From JAPOVO01 sp026708165 (GTDB lineage: Bacteria > Chloroflexota > UBA11872 > VXNJ01): a DNA stretch of 64,000 nucleotides. The position numbers and the translations under genes were made by a program. Positions 60,968 through 64,000 of this stretch are shown here, in pieces. Position 1 is the first letter of the stretch; each line of letters opens with the position of its first letter. The notes below the pieces were generated by a model. That model was not told where the DNA came from. It saw nothing but the letters and a program-made list of their open reading frames with translations, and searched no databases. Where the stretch lies: positions 2,542,001-2,606,000 of the forward strand of contig OZ242360.1 of assembly GCA_965208775.1 (NCBI GenBank), read 5' to 3'.

Positions 60968-63112
60968 ATGCGGGAGCGAGACGTCGTTGTCCTGATCGCG
61001 GCTGTCCTGATAGTCCTGGTCCTGTTCTTCGTAGGTTGCGTGGATTCCTCCGAGCCTGCGTCACCTGAGCAAGGCGCCGTTCAGAAGTCGGTTCTCAGAC
61101 CCGGTGCCATAACGCCGGCACCGAACCCCGATCATTTCACGCAGGTAGCGGTCGGCGAAGATCACTTTTGCGCCTTGCAACGGTACGGGAAGGTCATCTG
61201 CTGGGGCGAAAATGCTGACGGGCAACTTAACGTTCCCAGCGGTGCCAGGTTCAGCCAAATCACGGCCGGATACCGCTTTTCCTGCGGGATTCAGACGGAC
61301 GGCCGAATCGCCTGTTGGGGCTCGAACGCGCATAACAAAACTGATGCGCCGGAAGGGACGTTCACGGCCATAGACGCCGGCTGGGACCACGCTTGCGCGC
61401 TTGATGGCGACGCCGCAGTGTGCTGGGGTTGGGAAGTCGACGGACGCACGACATCCCCCGATGTCACCTTCACTGCAATCGAGTCCGGCGCCGAGCACAG
61501 TTGCGGCTTGACCCCAGACGGAGATTTGCGCTGCTGGGGGAAGAATGACAACGGGCGGGCCGATTCCCGCAGCGGCCCTTTTATCGCGCTGGCGGTCGGC
61601 ATCGCGCACACGTGCGTTTTGCAAAGCGACGGCAGAGTCTCATGCCAGGGTGACAATGCGTTCGGCCAGTCCGATCCTCCCGACACGAAGTTCGCGCAAA
61701 TCACCGCCGGTTCGGAACACTCCTGCGGGATTTTGTCTAACGGCGCTCTTAAGTGCTGGGGAGGTTATCCAGACAGATACAGCAAGATCGAGAACCGCCA
61801 GTTGGATGCGCCGACCGGTATTTTCTCGTCGATAGATGCCGGATGGAGGAACACGTGTGTGGTGGCAGCTCAGGGCCACGCCGAGTGCTGGGAATACTCG
61901 TACCGGACGATCCCGTTCCCGCCTTACGATCGCCTGAATTTCGAGGACGTGCTTCCGGGCCATAAGTCCCATCAACCGACTGAGGTCTTCCCCTGGCCGG
62001 CGGGCGGGCTGGCGGTGGCCGAAAGGGCTGGCACTATCGTTGCGTACGCCGCCGGCGGGGAGCCCATCCCCATCCTCGACTTGACGGATCGAACTGACTC
62101 CGACGGCAGTGAGAACGGCTTGCTCAGCGCTGCGGTCGATCCGGACTTCAGCGAGTTTCCATTCCTCTATGTTTTCTACACGACGCCGGTTGAGAGCAGC
62201 GAGTACAAGACATCGACACGGCTTGCGCGCTTCCCGGTAGTCGACGGCGTTGCCGTGCGTGAAGAAGAACTAACTATCCTCGACCTACCTCAAATTAGGC
62301 CCCACAACTACCACTATGGCGGAGCGATCAGGTTCGGACCGGACGGGATGCTGTACCTGGGACTAGGCGACGGCCACTGCTTTCTGTGCCCGCAAAGTCT
62401 GGAAAGTCTGCACGGAAAGATCATTCGCATCGATGTGCGCGGAGCATCGGCCGAGCAGCCGTATAGCGTGCCGGACGACAACCCGTTCGTCGGAGTGTCT
62501 AACGCGCGGCCAGAGATTTGGGCGTACGGTTTGCGGAACCCGTGGCGCATGGCGTTCGATTCCCAAGACGGCAGGCTTTGGGTTGCCGACGTCGGCATGC
62601 ATGCAGAAGAAGAAGTAACGATTGCGGCGGCGGGCGCAAACCTGGGATGGCCGCTATTCGAAGGCTTCGACTGCTTCACCGCCGATGACATCGTCATAAA
62701 GCATGAGTACGAGATCGTTACGGAGTATGAGTGCAGCGAATTCGAAGACCTCACGTCGCCGGTTGCCAGCTATGGGCGCTTGCAGGGATGCGCCGTGGTC
62801 GGCGGGGTTGTATATCGGGGCGCCAAGATTCCCTGGCTGGACGGCGTTTATCTCTTTTCCGACTTCTGCAGCGGGCGGATTTGGGCGCTCGACCACAGCG
62901 TCGAGTCGGGCTGGCGAATGGTAGAGGTCGCGGATTTGCCCTTGCCTGTCAGTTCCTTCGGAACCGATGAGGTCGGCAACGTTTATGTGCTCACGTTTGC
63001 CGGCCCGATCCTCCGCCTGGTCGAGGCTGAGTCAGGATACGTGAATCCTCCTGCAAACACCCTATCGTCGCGGACTTTCACACCGCCTGCCGACCGAAAT
63101 AGCGTCCCCTAG
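60968..63112 (+). CDS. secreted lipoprotein: RCC1-type repeats fused to a glucose/sorbosone dehydrogenase-like propeller
   Basis: GGAG lies 5 bases before the ATG. The signal sequence VVVLIAAVLIVLVLFFVGC has a lipobox Cys. Residues about 55-310 hold six RCC1-like repeats of the form F.qI.aG..HsCgl..dG.l.CWG.n..gq...P (for example AVGEDHFCALQRYGKVICWG). Residues about 320-690 match PQQ-dependent sugar dehydrogenase propellers: GLLSAAVDPDFSEFPFLYVF, HYGGAIRFGPDGMLYLGLGD, IWAYGLRNPWRMAFD, GVYLFSDFCSGRIWALD. It should bind or oxidise sugars at the cell surface. Whether it uses PQQ cannot be read from the sequence. Confidence 0.85.
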   Translation: MRERDVVVLIAAVLIVLVLFFVGCVDSSEPASPEQGAVQKSVLRPGAITPAPNPDHFTQVAVGEDHFCALQRYGKVICWGENADGQLNVPSGARFSQITAGYRFSCGIQTDGRIACWGSNAHNKTDAPEGTFTAIDAGWDHACALDGDAAVCWGWEVDGRTTSPDVTFTAIESGAEHSCGLTPDGDLRCWGKNDNGRADSRSGPFIALAVGIAHTCVLQSDGRVSCQGDNAFGQSDPPDTKFAQITAGSEHSCGILSNGALKCWGGYPDRYSKIENRQLDAPTGIFSSIDAGWRNTCVVAAQGHAECWEYSYRTIPFPPYDRLNFEDVLPGHKSHQPTEVFPWPAGGLAVAERAGTIVAYAAGGEPIPILDLTDRTDSDGSENGLLSAAVDPDFSEFPFLYVFYTTPVESSEYKTSTRLARFPVVDGVAVREEELTILDLPQIRPHNYHYGGAIRFGPDGMLYLGLGDGHCFLCPQSLESLHGKIIRIDVRGASAEQPYSVPDDNPFVGVSNARPEIWAYGLRNPWRMAFDSQDGRLWVADVGMHAEEEVTIAAAGANLGWPLFEGFDCFTADDIVIKHEYEIVTEYECSEFEDLTSPVASYGRLQGCAVVGGVVYRGAKIPWLDGVYLFSDFCSGRIWALDHSVESGWRMVEVADLPLPVSSFGTDEVGNVYVLTFAGPILRLVEAESGYVNPPANTLSSRTFTPPADRNSVP

Positions 63113-63514
63113 AACCCAAATCTAGTCGGCACTTTCCCTCTGACGCCCTGCGAAAGGTCTCGAACGTTGGATTTCTCCCCTAGGCGACATCTAGCAGATA
63201 TCGGCGAGCGCAACGAGGGCCAGATCGACATTGACGGAAGCCTGCTCCAGACTTCGCCAACCCAATTCAAATGCAAGCAAGTTCCTTCCATACTTCTCGA
63301 AGTACTCGAACCTCGTCTTCGCCACCCAGATGTCGTCCGATCAACTCCATGGGGTCGCCCCACAATGCTCGACTTCGCTGCAACAGCCGGCAATTCGTCC
63401 TTCTCCGTAGGTGCCCCAGTGCGCATAATGCAGCCAAGAATCCACTCAACGGGTCGTAGAGGACCCCACACGCCGCTGTTCGGGACGGCCCCGCGACTGA
63501 ACCGGACAATCGCT
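63113..63514. other. gap with a possible protein remnant on the minus strand
   Basis: One minus frame ending in TAG at 63191-63193 reads DDIWVAKTRFEYFEKYGRNL, LAFELGWRSLEQASVNVDLA, LVALADIC. It looks helical and protein-like over 45 residues, but it lacks a start and overlaps another plausible frame (MELIGRHLGGEDEVRVLREV). No family is assigned. Confidence 0.3.
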
Positions 63515-64000
63515 TTAGAGCGTTCCCCAGTCGACCCATTTGAGGGCGTCAACGGAGAAGCCTCGATCCCACACGCGGGTCTTTAGCGGATCTAAGAACG
63601 GTACGTTCTTGAGCGCGAGTGGCCTTGAGTCAGCCAGAGTGATTACTTGAATGGGTACACGCCGGTGCCCCCAACGTGTTGCATCAGTCCGATCCTGATA
63701 GTCGACTAGCAGCCTGCCGAGCGCCTCGTACGCGTGGGTGTCGTAGTAGGGCATAGAGTACCCGATTACGACGATACAGGAGACTTCATTATGTGCCCGA
63801 TGAAGATTCTCCCAAAGGTCCAGGATTGGCGCGTTTCCAAGCAGCTTGTCTTGCGCTGGCGGGAGAATGAACGGGACCACAGTTCCGAATCTACTTTCGA
63901 TGGGGAAGTGCTCGACGTGATTTGGGACACGACGGACTCGGGACAGGATGTTCTTCCCAAATATCTCTGTAGGTCCCTTCGAGAGCGGCTCCGATGGTAC
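63515..64000 (-). CDS. SIR2-like family protein, C-terminal part (5' end beyond window)
   Basis: The frame is open to the right edge and reads VPSEPLSKGPTEIFGKNILS, HVEHFPIESRFGTVVPFILP, PAQDKLLGNAPILDLWENLH, RAHNEVSCIVVIGYSMPYYD. The phrase P.I.PP..dK......l..lW......l..A..i.vIGYS.P..D is characteristic of SIR2_2-type proteins. These NAD+-binding domains act as NADases in several anti-phage systems. The catalytic N-terminus is outside the window, so activity cannot be judged. The ending KWVDWGTL is complete. Confidence 0.62.
   Translation of the reverse strand, partial: VPSEPLSKGPTEIFGKNILSRVRRVPNHVEHFPIESRFGTVVPFILPPAQDKLLGNAPILDLWENLHRAHNEVSCIVVIGYSMPYYDTHAYEALGRLLVDYQDRTDATRWGHRRVPIQVITLADSRPLALKNVPFLDPLKTRVWDRGFSVDALKWVDWGTL

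Noticed and set aside
1..64000. tRNA genes as integration targets and CRISPR arrays
   Set aside because: I looked for tRNA T-loop signatures near the two recombinases and for regularly spaced short repeats, and found none that I could support by eye. A tRNAscan/CRISPR search would be decisive.

Overview
The window is a gene-dense, moderately high-GC bacterial chromosome segment in which almost every recognisable gene belongs to restriction, abortive defence, toxin-antitoxin, recombinase or secreted-repeat families. There is essentially no housekeeping content apart from a clipped ABC transporter ATPase at the left edge. Lipoproteins with long Pro/Thr linkers (ankyrin, RCC1 plus sugar dehydrogenase) and the secreted 'WPxTCVDLND' repeat proteins suggest a Chloroflexota-type (Dehalococcoidia/SAR202-like) or similar free-living or host-associated lineage. 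That placement is inference and is not settled by any marker gene here. I saw no rRNA, tRNA or CRISPR array.

Region 1 (0.6-6.4 kb) is a minus-strand run of tightly packed small genes built from broken restriction-modification parts. An MmeI-like (type IIL) methyltransferase is split: its N-terminus lies at 5.5-5.76 kb and its C-terminus at 1.57-1.87 kb, fused in frame to a DUF5615 toxin. Three diverged copies of an HsdS-like C-terminal tail lie between 3.67 and 5.53 kb. Also here are DUF433, DUF3800 (broken), DUF5677, DUF4238, a CD-NTase-like nucleotidyltransferase and tiny overlapping genes of 52 and 36 codons. Region 2 (6.8-15.6 kb) holds an AAA ATPase/DUF4276 pair, a nuclease-like orphan, a three-gene small-protein operon, a GmrSD/SspE-like DUF262-HNH protein, an IS21 IstB remnant and a DUF6602 protein. 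Region 3 (15.8-20.8 kb) is a complete BsuBI/PstI-type restriction-modification system with an HTH regulator, followed by an OLD-family ATPase-TOPRIM protein.

Region 4 (21-30.7 kb) has decayed ADP-ribosylglycohydrolase and adenosine-deaminase fragments. It then has a membrane-protein cluster with a SLATT-like two-TM protein, a ParB-methyltransferase/zinc protein/unknown operon, and a RES-Xre toxin-antitoxin pair. Region 5 (30.8-37.7 kb) is the mobile core. Two diverged long direct repeats flank a DUF6932-XRE module. Next come a large serine recombinase, a truncated duplicate of a tyrosine recombinase 3' end, a secreted repeat protein and the intact tyrosine recombinase.

Region 6 (37.8-55.2 kb) contains the strongest candidate for an undescribed system: a 1507-residue STAND-like NTPase with a nuclease-like N-terminus, preceded by a ~600-residue protein with an E-x-K nuclease-like motif. 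It also has a 20-repeat ankyrin lipoprotein, DUF2971, transposase and methyltransferase scraps, and McrBC. Region 7 (55.8-64 kb) has an HhH-type glycosylase-like protein, an HNH nuclease pseudogene with two nonsense codons, membrane proteins, decayed GAF and J-domain fragments, a secreted RCC1-sugar dehydrogenase chimera, and a clipped SIR2-like protein at the right edge.

Taken together this is a defence island with heavy turnover. Intact systems (BsuBI-type R-M, McrBC, GmrSD-like, OLD, RES-Xre, STAND pair) sit between junction scars, and several small genes carry single internal stop codons.
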